A stretch of DNA of 14,713 bases, taken from positions 1 through 14,713 of the forward strand of contig CAYZPY010000054.1 of NCBI GenBank assembly GCA_964480425.1. Direction: 5' to 3'. This stretch comes from CAYYMD01 sp964480425. GTDB lineage: Bacteria > Planctomycetota > Phycisphaerae > SM23-33. Of this stretch, positions 8,076 through 14,665 are shown piece after piece (within the stretch, counting starts at the first letter, position 1; each line of letters opens with the position of its first letter). The notes beneath the pieces were generated by a model. That model was not told the origin of the DNA, did not search any database, and saw nothing but the letters and a program-made list of their open reading frames with translations. The translations under genes and the position numbers were made by a program.

Positions 8076-8921
8076 CTAAATGGAATGGTGCGGACTTTGT
8101 CCCCATGAGAGTTTTTCGCAGAGCGTGCGGAAGAAGCCGCGTTGCGGGTGAGAGATAAGCAGCATGGGCATTGGCGCACGGCTGACGCAGACAACGTCTC
8201 CGTCGCGCAGCGGGCGGGTGACCTGACCGTCGATAAGCATCTGTGAGCCGGGGTTTACCCTTTGGGCCAGTATCCTGACCGGCCTGTCGCTGCGGAGCAC
8301 CAGGGGGCGCATGGTAAGCGTGTGCGGCGCCACGGGCGTCACCGTTACCGCGTCGAGGGTGGGTTCGAGAATCGGGCCGTGCGCCGAAAGATTGTATCCG
8401 GTCGAACCGGTCGGCGCCGCGACTATCAGCCCGTCGCCGAGATATTGTGCAACCTGGGCGCCGTCCTGTGAAAGCTGAAGGTCTATCATCCGAAACGGCG
8501 GTCCTGCGCAGATGGCTACGTCGTTTGCCGCAGGTGAGGAAAACGCCTCCCGCGCGTCGGTTTCCAGATTCACCTCGAGCATCATGCGCTCTGTGGGGGA
8601 GATACGTCCTTGCAGTACGTCGTCCAGGTGCGATTTGAAATCTTCCACGCTGAACTCCGCCAGGAAGCCGAGCTTGCCCATGTTCACGCCCATCATTGCG
8701 GTCTTTGTCCCGGAAAGCGACCTTGCCGCCGACAGGAGCGTACCGTCGCCGCCGAAGACTATACACAGGTCTGCCCGGCGGGTCTCGTCGTCGAGTTCGT
8801 CGTGGACCCCCACGACCGCGGTGAGGATGCAGCGCGACTCCAGCCATCCGCGGAGCGACTCGATCTGACCGGAGACGCCTTCCTTGGAGAAGTTTCCCAC
8901 AATGAGCACTTTCCTGAACAT
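8076..8921 (-). CDS. nadK: NAD kinase
   Basis: ATP- (or polyphosphate-) dependent phosphorylation of NAD to NADP in the cytoplasm, the only route to NADP. From the ATG at 8921 the protein is 281 residues, normal for bacterial NadK. It shows GGDGTLL (57-63, nucleotide and catalytic loop), NMGKLGFLAE (80-89), AANDVAI (about 131-137), DGLIVAAPTGSTGYNLSAHG (163-182) and DGQ (231-233). An upstream TTG at 8975 would add 18 residues; I reject it because MFRKVLIVGNFS is a typical NadK N-terminus and a good promoter ends just before the ATG. There is no Shine-Dalgarno sequence, consistent with a leaderless transcript. It lies 123 bp downstream of the pyrophosphorylase gene on the same strand. Confidence 0.96.
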   Translation of the reverse strand: MFRKVLIVGNFSKEGVSGQIESLRGWLESRCILTAVVGVHDELDDETRRADLCIVFGGDGTLLSAARSLSGTKTAMMGVNMGKLGFLAEFSVEDFKSHLDDVLQGRISPTERMMLEVNLETDAREAFSSPAANDVAICAGPPFRMIDLQLSQDGAQVAQYLGDGLIVAAPTGSTGYNLSAHGPILEPTLDAVTVTPVAPHTLTMRPLVLRSDRPVRILAQRVNPGSQMLIDGQVTRPLRDGDVVCVSRAPMPMLLISHPQRGFFRTLCEKLSWGQSPHHSI

Positions 8922-8928
8922 GACCAAT

Positions 8929-8956
8929 ATGTTATCGCGCAGAGCGGGGCAGTCAA
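8929..8956 (-). promoter_or_regulatory. Predicted sigma70-type promoter of nadK giving a leaderless mRNA
   Basis: On the minus strand TTGACT (8951-8956) is followed by a 16-nt spacer and TAACAT (8929-8934). Only 7 nt separate the -10 element from the A of the nadK ATG at 8921, so transcription should start at or within a base or two of the start codon. The lack of a Shine-Dalgarno sequence fits this. Confidence 0.45.
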
Positions 8957-9044
8957 AAACATTAACGTGGGCCAATAGCGATATACACGGCTGGGGTTAC
9001 GACCGACGTGCGATACCTGTTTACCTGGAGCATCGAGTGGGTGA

Positions 9045-10466
9045 TCAGGAGAGATATATCTCGTCGCCGGGCTTAATTTGCATATTTTTGTCGATTTTAT
9101 CGGTCAGTTCCCCGGCGGAGTCGGCCAACAGCGGGGAGATTTCGATAACGGCGTCAACTTCACCCCGGTCGTTTCGCGGGACGTTAACGCCGGCCTGGTC
9201 CAGCCACGCCGCCGCGCGGTTTATCTGGTCGCGTCGCGAGGTGGCGGGGCTGTCCTGCCCTTTGGCGTTTTTGATAGGGGAAAACTCCTCGCTTCGCACC
9301 GTTTCGAGGATGACGGTCTGCTGGGACATGGGCATCGCGTCGAATACGAACATCTCCAGTTTGACGGCGTTGGGTTCTTCGGGCTCGACGGGATTGCCGT
9401 CGTCATCGATGTGGGGCACCTTTTTGTCGGCGCGGTGGAACGGCAGTTGGCACCTGCCCCCGGCGGTTAGCCGCTCGACGAAGGTTCTGGCCAGGATGTG
9501 AATGGCGATGCTCCCGGCCGAAAATTTCAGCCGCCCGTCGGGGAGTTTCTCGTGGGCGAGTTCCTCGGGCATGTCCGAATATTCGATGACCATTACCTTG
9601 CCTCTCGAGAGGCAGAAATTGCCGAGTTTCTCCATCGGGTCGCGCTTGGTGAGCGCCTTTGCGCTCATCCCGGCGCCGCGCATGTCGTGCAGCCCTATAA
9701 AAAGCGGGTCTATGGCGTGAACCAGCGGATTGTCCACCTGGAAGTAACTTATCTGCTCCACGCCGCGCGCAGACATGTCGTCCAGCGCGCCGCTGTTTCG
9801 CATCGCCTCCAGGCATCCGCCGTGTCCGTTGGGGCTCACCGCGATTTGGTCTTTCTGGGCCAGAAGGAGTTTCCCGTCGTATGAAATCGCCGGCATCGTG
9901 CCCTGCACCAGGAAGAACACGTCATTCGAATCGAGCCCGAAATTATCGTTCTTTCGGAAGAACTCGCGTGTGGCGGCGTCGTTGGTGGGGGAGGTCATTA
10001 CGTACATCGGCACGGGTGCCCCAGCGCGTCGGGAGGCGGCGATAATCTGCTCGGCGAGCACCTGGAACAGCGGCTTGCCTTTGACGGGCGTGGCGGGAAA
10101 GCATCCCTTGGGCCCGTCGTACCCAAGGCGTGTTCCCTGACCGCCGGCCACGCAAAAGGCGGCGACCTTTCCGCCCGCCAGAAGCTCACGACCGCGCGAA
10201 ACTGCCGCTTCCTTCTGCGTCCTGGTTTGGTCATCTTCGGGACTGGTCGGAATCACCTGCGGGGGGGCGATGTCCGGGGGTATCTCGATTTGCGGCTTTT
10301 GCCGCACGTAACGCTCGGTCAACTCCTCGATGCGGTCGAAGTCAATAGCCGCTATCTGGTCCAGCAGTTCCCGGCGCCGGTCGGGATCAAGTTGGTTGTA
10401 GAAGCGCAGAAGATGCTCCTGGGAATGCTGTGAGAGTAAATTTTTAACGCTCTGAAAATCGGTCAT
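9045..10466 (-). CDS. UDP-N-acetylhexosamine pyrophosphorylase, UAP1-like (UDPGP family)
   Basis: Predicted to make UDP-GlcNAc or UDP-GalNAc (possibly UDP-glucose) from UTP and the sugar 1-phosphate in the cytoplasm, feeding envelope and glycan synthesis. It is 473 residues, the size of eukaryotic-type UAP1/AGX enzymes and unlike GlmU. An N-terminal helical region (about 1-90) precedes the nucleotidyltransferase domain. Visible motifs are GGQGTRLGYDGPKG (108-121, UTP loop with the key RLG...PKG), MTSPTN (157-162), PNGHGG (212-217), YFQVDNPL (241-248), KLEMFVFDA (369-377) and EFSPIKN (394-400). Family membership is secure; the sugar specificity cannot be read from motifs. The start at 10466 has GGGAG about 10 nt upstream. 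It is transcribed toward nadK but with a 123-bp gap, so co-transcription is uncertain. Confidence 0.92.
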   Translation of the reverse strand: MTDFQSVKNLLSQHSQEHLLRFYNQLDPDRRRELLDQIAAIDFDRIEELTERYVRQKPQIEIPPDIAPPQVIPTSPEDDQTRTQKEAAVSRGRELLAGGKVAAFCVAGGQGTRLGYDGPKGCFPATPVKGKPLFQVLAEQIIAASRRAGAPVPMYVMTSPTNDAATREFFRKNDNFGLDSNDVFFLVQGTMPAISYDGKLLLAQKDQIAVSPNGHGGCLEAMRNSGALDDMSARGVEQISYFQVDNPLVHAIDPLFIGLHDMRGAGMSAKALTKRDPMEKLGNFCLSRGKVMVIEYSDMPEELAHEKLPDGRLKFSAGSIAIHILARTFVERLTAGGRCQLPFHRADKKVPHIDDDGNPVEPEEPNAVKLEMFVFDAMPMSQQTVILETVRSEEFSPIKNAKGQDSPATSRRDQINRAAAWLDQAGVNVPRNDRGEVDAVIEISPLLADSAGELTDKIDKNMQIKPGDEIYLS

Positions 10467-10521
10467 TGGCGCCGTCTCCCGTGGATTGGTCCGAAAAAGG
10501 ACTTACAGGTCGGATGCGGAC

Positions 10522-10550
10522 AAATTAGGATGTTGCGCTGCCATTGTCAA
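10522..10550 (-). promoter_or_regulatory. Predicted sigma70-type promoter of the UDP-sugar pyrophosphorylase gene
   Basis: On the minus strand a perfect TTGACA (10545-10550) is followed by a 17-nt spacer and TAATTT (10522-10527), a weak -10. Transcription would start near 10515, leaving a leader of about 50 nt before the ATG at 10466. It sits back to back with the promoter of the divergent gene. Confidence 0.45.
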
Positions 10551-10624
10551 TGCCGCGATTCCATGCCGAAAAGCGGTTGTCCCAACAGGGGCGCGAATAT
10601 ATCCTCGATTCCGGACAAAGTGGC

Positions 10625-10653
10625 TTACGTTTAACCAATAATCTGCTTATAAT
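10625..10653 (+). promoter_or_regulatory. Predicted promoter of the exported-protein/trxB unit
   Basis: A perfect TATAAT -10 element lies at 10648-10653. The -35 at the matching 17-nt distance (TTACGT, 10625-10630) is poor. Transcription would start near 10660, leaving a leader of about 16 nt before the ATG at 10676, just enough for the GGAG at 10664-10667. Confidence 0.45.
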
Positions 10654-10675
10654 TCTGATGAGCCGGAGAAACATC

Positions 10676-12019
10676 ATGCGATCGTCAATAATAAAAGCCG
10701 TTGTTCTGTCGATAGTGTTCGCTTTTGCGTTCCTGGCGTGCGGCGCAGATGATGCCGTGGGCGATTCGTCCGCCGCGGCGGTGGAGCTTGGCGAGAGGTA
10801 CAACGACCCTATGTGGGGGCTTTCTGTCCGTCCGCCCGCCTTGGCGCGGAGGATGCGCAAATCGCCGGGGCATCGCGAGTGGCAATACCTCAATCCCGAT
10901 ACCGGTTCGGTGTTGTGGTCTTTCAGGGTGCGCAGAATATTCATGAAGAATGAGAAGATGAAACTGAAGACCTACGCCGAAAAACTGGCTTCGCAACTGG
11001 AACAGCAAAACGATTACGAGATAACGTCGAAAAAGCTGGCGCCGGTGGCGGGCAAGGCGGCGATTGACTTTCGCGGGAAGATCGTCGCCACCAGGCCTCT
11101 TTACAATCGGCAGGTGTGGATCCTTGCGGAACAATCGCGGTTCCTGGTGGTTTCCATAACCGGACCGATCAAAATGCAGCAGCGTCTGGACGATATTCTC
11201 CAGGCGTCGATGGATACGCTGAAGATAACCGACCCAGGCAAGGCCATAAAGGCGCGCAAGGAGCAGCTCAACAGTGGACAGGACCTCCTGGCCAGTCTGA
11301 AAGAAAAGCACCTCGCCGAGGCGATAATCACAGAGCCGCAATGGTTTACGGTCGAGTACAAAGGCAAGACCGTGGGATTCATGCGGGTCACCGAGAGCGC
11401 TGCAGTAGTAAAGCAGGCCGACGGGTACGAAGTGAAAATGTTGACTTTTCTGGACATGCCCGACGACAAGCAGCGACTTCTGCACCGGCGGATGTTCACC
11501 ACCGCAGATCGATCCGTGGAGTGGTGGCGAACTTTCCTCGAGACCGGAAGCGGGCCCGGGAAGACACGGTCTGTCGAGGAGGGGTACAAGAAGCAGGACG
11601 TGGTGGTCTGTACGTACAACAGGGGGGGCGATTCCGATACGCAGAAGAACGAGATTCCCGTGGGCATTTATCTTCCCCAGGCGATGGGATGGCTTCTGGG
11701 ACGACTGGTTAATCTCGAGGAGCCAGCCAGGTATTCCTTCGCGGTGTATAATTCACAGCGGAATGATTTTGACTTTCGGACTTTCGCCCTGCGTGAGCCG
11801 CGGACTTTCGAGATATCGGGTCGGAGAATCAAGGGTTATTACGCGACTGACCGGGCGTCCGACAGTGCCGGGGAGGTGAATCTCTGGCTGGATTCCAAAG
11901 GCGTACTTAAGCGGATGGAGACGCCCCAGGGGCTTAAAATGACCTCGGCGTCCAGGGCGAGAGTGCTGTCGACGTACTCCAAGGCGCGGAAGGTGCTGGC
12001 GGAGACGGGCAGAAAATGA
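10676..12019 (+). CDS. Exported protein, possible lipoprotein, of unknown function
   Basis: I do not recognise a named family. The protein has 447 residues from the ATG at 10676, preceded by GGAG at 10664-10667. It begins MRSSIIKAVVLSIVFAFAF then LACGADDAVG, a clear signal peptide. The cysteine suggests lipidation, but the lipobox (F-L-A-C) is imperfect, so cleavage by signal peptidase I is also possible. The N-terminal half (about 40-180) alternates strands and helices like stress-protein/DUF1795-type folds (LKTYAEKLASQLEQQ, then RQVWILAEQSRFLVVSITG). The C-terminal half (about 210-430) is beta-rich with repeated hydrophobic strands (GYEVKMLTFLDM, EVNLWLDSKGVLKRMETP), reminiscent of DUF3108-like periplasmic domains. 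Both fold comparisons are weak. Its stop is 16 bp before trxB, so the two are probably one operon, hinting at an envelope or redox-linked role. An in-frame ATG at 10658 and a frame opening at 10544 were rejected as starts. Confidence 0.75.
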   Translation: MRSSIIKAVVLSIVFAFAFLACGADDAVGDSSAAAVELGERYNDPMWGLSVRPPALARRMRKSPGHREWQYLNPDTGSVLWSFRVRRIFMKNEKMKLKTYAEKLASQLEQQNDYEITSKKLAPVAGKAAIDFRGKIVATRPLYNRQVWILAEQSRFLVVSITGPIKMQQRLDDILQASMDTLKITDPGKAIKARKEQLNSGQDLLASLKEKHLAEAIITEPQWFTVEYKGKTVGFMRVTESAAVVKQADGYEVKMLTFLDMPDDKQRLLHRRMFTTADRSVEWWRTFLETGSGPGKTRSVEEGYKKQDVVVCTYNRGGDSDTQKNEIPVGIYLPQAMGWLLGRLVNLEEPARYSFAVYNSQRNDFDFRTFALREPRTFEISGRRIKGYYATDRASDSAGEVNLWLDSKGVLKRMETPQGLKMTSASRARVLSTYSKARKVLAETGRK

Positions 12020-12035
12020 CATTAAAGGATTATAT

Positions 12036-13046
12036 ATGGGCCTGAACGACGTTTACGACGTGATAATAGTCGGCGGCGGACCGGCGGCGCTGGCCGCGGG
12101 TCTCTACACCGCAAGGGACCGATACAAAACGCTGATACTGGAGAAAAACGGACTTGTCGGCGGGCAGATTATGCTTACCGAGCGGGTGGAGAACTATCCG
12201 GGATACGGATTGATTACCGGTCCGGACCTGATTAAAAACATGTCCGAGCCGGTAAAAAACTTCGGCGCCGAGATAGCGACCAGCCAGGCCGTGACCGGCA
12301 TAGAGCCCGGCGGCGACGGGAATATTACGGTTTCGGTCGACAACGGCGAAAAGACATATAAGGCCCGTTCGGTGATACTGTCGCCGGGCAGCGATTACCG
12401 CCAGCTCGGGGTCGACGGCGAGGAGAAACTCCGCCAGGCGACCAAGGTAAGTTACTGCGCCACGTGCGACGGTGCATTTTACGAGGGCAAGCACATTCTT
12501 ACCGTCGGCGGTGGCAATACTGCCGTGGAAGACACCATATACCTGGCCAAGAAGTTCGCCAGGAAGATTACGATGATACACCGGCGCAAGGAATTCCGCG
12601 CCCAGCAGGTACTGGTGGACGAGCTTTACAAGACGGCCGAGCAGAAGAACGTGGACATAAAGCTTCCTTACGTCCTGACGGAGATTGTCCCCAACGACGC
12701 CGGTGACGACATAGACCACGTGGTGCTCAAGAACGTTGAGACAGACCAGACCGAGGAAATGGAGGTTGACGGGGTGTTCGTTTTTATCGGCATGGTGCCC
12801 AACACCGTCTTCCTCAAGGGCGCAGTGGATATGACCGAGCGCGGGTACATAAAGGCCGACCCGGTTACTATGCGCACGTCCATGCCGGGCGTTTTCGTAG
12901 CCGGCGACTGTCGCACACAGGCCGCCATGCAACTGGTCACCACATGCGCCGACGGCGTCGTGGCCGCCATGGGTCTAAAGGAATATTTCCGCAATCCCGA
13001 CGCCTGGTCCCAGACCGGGCAAATGCCGGAAATATCCGGATGGTGA
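12036..13046 (+). CDS. trxB: Thioredoxin reductase (NADPH, FAD)
   Basis: Low-molecular-weight thioredoxin reductase, moving electrons from NADPH through FAD to a redox-active disulfide and on to thioredoxin or a similar partner. It is 336 residues, close to the usual 310-330. Motifs: FAD site GGGPAA (13-18), LVGGQIMLTERVENYPG (40-56), redox-active CATC (141-144), NADPH site GGGNTA (158-163), HRRKEFRA (182-189, the NADPH-phosphate-binding signature) and GVFVAGDC (285-292). Several normally invariant spots differ: GGGPAAL for GGGPAGL, SPGS for ATGA before the redox motif, and CADG for the usual AGDG near the C-terminus. The catalytic disulfide and NADPH motifs are intact, so activity is expected. 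The ATG at 12036 has AAAGGA at 12024-12029, 6 nt away. It follows the exported-protein gene by 16 bp. Confidence 0.93.
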   Translation: MGLNDVYDVIIVGGGPAALAAGLYTARDRYKTLILEKNGLVGGQIMLTERVENYPGYGLITGPDLIKNMSEPVKNFGAEIATSQAVTGIEPGGDGNITVSVDNGEKTYKARSVILSPGSDYRQLGVDGEEKLRQATKVSYCATCDGAFYEGKHILTVGGGNTAVEDTIYLAKKFARKITMIHRRKEFRAQQVLVDELYKTAEQKNVDIKLPYVLTEIVPNDAGDDIDHVVLKNVETDQTEEMEVDGVFVFIGMVPNTVFLKGAVDMTERGYIKADPVTMRTSMPGVFVAGDCRTQAAMQLVTTCADGVVAAMGLKEYFRNPDAWSQTGQMPEISGW

Positions 13047-13127
13047 TTGTGCGCAAGCCCCCTGTAAAGCGAGGGATGGATTTATCGTTGTATTTTGACC
13101 AAAGCGAAAAATCCGCCGAAAATCGAC

Positions 13128-13155
13128 TTGAATTTCGCGTTATAAGGGTTATGAT
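13128..13155 (+). promoter_or_regulatory. Predicted rpsU promoter
   Basis: TTGAAT (13128-13133), a 16-nt spacer and TATGAT (13150-13155) lie in the AT-richer gap after trxB. Transcription would start near 13162, giving an rpsU leader of roughly 68 nt that contains the hairpin at 13169-13187. Confidence 0.4.
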
Positions 13156-13168
13156 AAACAATTTCCCT

Positions 13169-13187
13169 GACCGATAGAGTATTGGTC
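13169..13187 (+). promoter_or_regulatory. Hairpin in the rpsU leader
   Basis: GACCGATA (13169-13176) and TATTGGTC (13180-13187) form an 8-bp stem with one G-U pair and a 3-nt GAG loop. No U-tract follows, so it is not an intrinsic terminator. Its place between the predicted promoter and the rpsU start suggests a leader control element, possibly for autoregulation by S21 or another ribosomal protein. Confidence 0.45.
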
Positions 13188-13229
13188 GTTTACTGCTAAC
13201 CCGAACAGAAAGGATACGTGAATAGCTGA

Positions 13230-13412
13230 ATGATAAAGATCAAGGCAAGAGGTAATGAGTCAGTTCAACAGATGCTCAAACGGTTCAAGAAAATGTGCGA
13301 AAAAGAGGGGCTGAACCGCGACATAAAGCGCAACAGTTACTACGAAAAGCCGTCCGAACGCCGTCGCAGGCAGCATCGAAAGAGCATAAAGCGAGTAAAT
13401 TCAAACAGATAG
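13230..13412 (+). CDS. rpsU: Small ribosomal subunit protein bS21
   Basis: Ribosomal protein of the 30S platform near the anti-Shine-Dalgarno end of 16S rRNA, involved in translation initiation. The 60 residues MIKIKARGNESVQQMLKRF, KKMCEKEGLNRDIKRN and the very basic tail RRRRQHRKSIKR match the family in length and pattern. The best Shine-Dalgarno-like run (AGAAAGGA, 13207-13214) lies 15 nt from the ATG, further than usual. A three-codon frame GTG-AAT-AGC-TGA (13218-13229) sits between them and its stop abuts the rpsU ATG, which may influence translation. It has its own predicted promoter and leader hairpin and lies 170 bp upstream of hppA. Confidence 0.92.
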   Translation: MIKIKARGNESVQQMLKRFKKMCEKEGLNRDIKRNSYYEKPSERRRRQHRKSIKRVNSNR

Positions 13413-13582
13413 ACATTGCAGGCGGCCCGGTTGACCACAGGCAACGTATTTTAGGGGAGGGCATGCTGAAGTTTTCTCCGGTTGTGTTCACTGCCGGGTT
13501 CCGCTATTTTTCATACAATAAATCCGGCGGGTTCGCCGGGAACCTGCCGAGACAAACGATTAAAAGGTTTAGGAGCGACTAA
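13413..13582 (+). other. Spacer between rpsU and hppA with GC-rich hairpin and hppA ribosome-binding site
   Basis: No gene is supported here. A perfect 6-bp stem CCGGCG (13524-13529) / CGCCGG (13534-13539) encloses a GGTT loop. An alternative pairing of GGTTCC (13497-13502) with GGAACC (13539-13544) would compete with it. A weak promoter-like pair TTGTGT (13482-13487), 17 nt, TATTTT (13505-13510) is present. AGGAG at 13571-13575, 7 nt before the ATG, is the hppA ribosome-binding site. Confidence 0.4.
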
Positions 13583-14665
13583 ATGAAACTGCTAAAGTCT
13601 CGTGGGGCGAAAAAGATAGTGCCGGCCTTTTTGTTTGTGATACTCGTGGCCGGCATTTCAATTGCGCTTGCGGCCAATACGACCTCGCCGACGGACCAGT
13701 CGTTCGACCAGGGCCACAGTGAGACAGTGAACCTTCCACTGGTATGGTGGATAGCCCCGATTGGCGCCATCGTGGCGCTGGTGTTTGCCGGCGTATTTTA
13801 CGCGCAGGTCAAGCGCGCCAGCGAGGGTGAGGAGGAAATGAAGCGCATCGCCGCCTATGTCCGCCAAGGCGCGTACGCCTACCTGAAGCGTCAGTACAAG
13901 GTGGTTGCGATATTCTTTATTATTGTTTGTGCCATACTCTACGTAATGGGGCGTCTGGGCGTTCAGCACGAGATAGTATTTATCGCGTTCCTGACCGGCG
14001 GGTTCTTCTCCGGTCTGGCTGGTTTTCTTGGCATGAAGACGGCCACCATGGCGTCCAGCCGCACGACTTACGGCACAAAGCAGTCTCTGGACCTGGGGCT
14101 GAGGATAGCGTTCCGCGCCGGTGCGGTAATGGGGCTGGTCGTTGTGGGCTTTGCGCTGCTTAACATAGTAATCTGGCTGCTGCTGCTTGTGTACGTGGCC
14201 CCGCGTGCGGGGTATGCCATGTCGCTGACCGAAGTCACTGCGGTTCTTTTGACCTGCGGTATCGGGGCGAGTTTCCAGGCGCTGTTTGCGCGTGTGGGAG
14301 GGGGGATATACACCAAGGCCGCCGACGTCGGGGCAGACCTGGTCGGAAAAATCGAGGCGGGCATTCCCGAAGACGACCCGCGCAACCCGGCTACCATAGC
14401 GGACAACGTCGGCGATAACGTCGGCGATGTGGCCGGAATGGGCGCAGACCTGTTCGAGAGTTACTCAAACTCCATCCTCGCCTCGGCGGTTTTGGGCGTT
14501 GCGGCGGCGATGAGTTTGAACGCGTCGAAGACCCCGAACGCCTGCAGCAGGTCCGCGAGAAGTATGCTCTGCCCGAGCGCTTTATCCTGTACGTTGGCAA
14601 CATTGAGCCGAAAAAGAATATCGCCGGAATGGTGGAGGCTTTTGAGCGTGTCGCCGATGAGATAG
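13583..14665 (+). CDS. hppA: Membrane-bound ion-translocating pyrophosphatase, 5' part; broken at about 14500-14510
   Basis: Hydrolyses pyrophosphate to pump H+ or Na+ across a membrane. The first roughly 309 residues are genuine: a signal-like first segment (IVPAFLFVILVAGISIALA), further membrane segments near 52-73, 105-122, 131-149, 176-203 and 214-235, and the substrate site GGGIYTKAADVGADLVGKIE (239-258) followed by IPEDDPRNPATIADNVGDNV and GDVAGMGADLFES, as in the family. Family members have about 670-800 residues; here homology ends after SNSILASAVLGVAAA. The last 50 or so residues to the stop at 14665 are an out-of-frame reading of an unrelated glycosyltransferase. More than half the enzyme, including the second catalytic half and the K+-dependence site, is missing, so this frame cannot encode a working pump. 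The ATG at 13583 has AGGAG 7 nt upstream. Confidence 0.9.
   Translation: MKLLKSRGAKKIVPAFLFVILVAGISIALAANTTSPTDQSFDQGHSETVNLPLVWWIAPIGAIVALVFAGVFYAQVKRASEGEEEMKRIAAYVRQGAYAYLKRQYKVVAIFFIIVCAILYVMGRLGVQHEIVFIAFLTGGFFSGLAGFLGMKTATMASSRTTYGTKQSLDLGLRIAFRAGAVMGLVVVGFALLNIVIWLLLLVYVAPRAGYAMSLTEVTAVLLTCGIGASFQALFARVGGGIYTKAADVGADLVGKIEAGIPEDDPRNPATIADNVGDNVGDVAGMGADLFESYSNSILASAVLGVAAAMSLNASKTPNACSRSARSMLCPSALSCTLATLSRKRISPEWWRLLSVSPMR

Noticed and set aside
7979..8194. Minus-strand frame of 71 codons across the repeat spacer
   Set aside because: It overlaps the 3' end of nadK and low-complexity repeats; no motif or ribosome-binding site.
8922..8975. TTG-initiated extension of nadK
   Set aside because: It adds 18 unconserved residues, overlaps a good promoter, and lies upstream of a typical NadK N-terminus at the ATG.
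10544..10675. Upstream extension of the exported-protein gene
   Set aside because: It would place 44 charged residues before the signal peptide and cover both divergent promoters. The ATG at 10676 has a good ribosome-binding site and starts the signal peptide.
12003..13230. tRNA, riboswitch or small RNA in the trxB-rpsU gap
   Set aside because: No cloverleaf, conserved riboswitch core or strong terminator could be found; only a promoter-like pair and the leader hairpin are supported.
13295..13582. Open frame overlapping rpsU in another frame (95 codons)
   Set aside because: It starts inside rpsU, has no ribosome-binding site or recognisable family, and looks like chance readthrough of the spacer.
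14500..14516. GCGATG motif shared by the hppA/GT4 junction and the repeat at 2598-2615 as a common recombination site
   Set aside because: A 6-7 base match is expected by chance in GC-rich coding DNA and gives no support for a shared mechanism.
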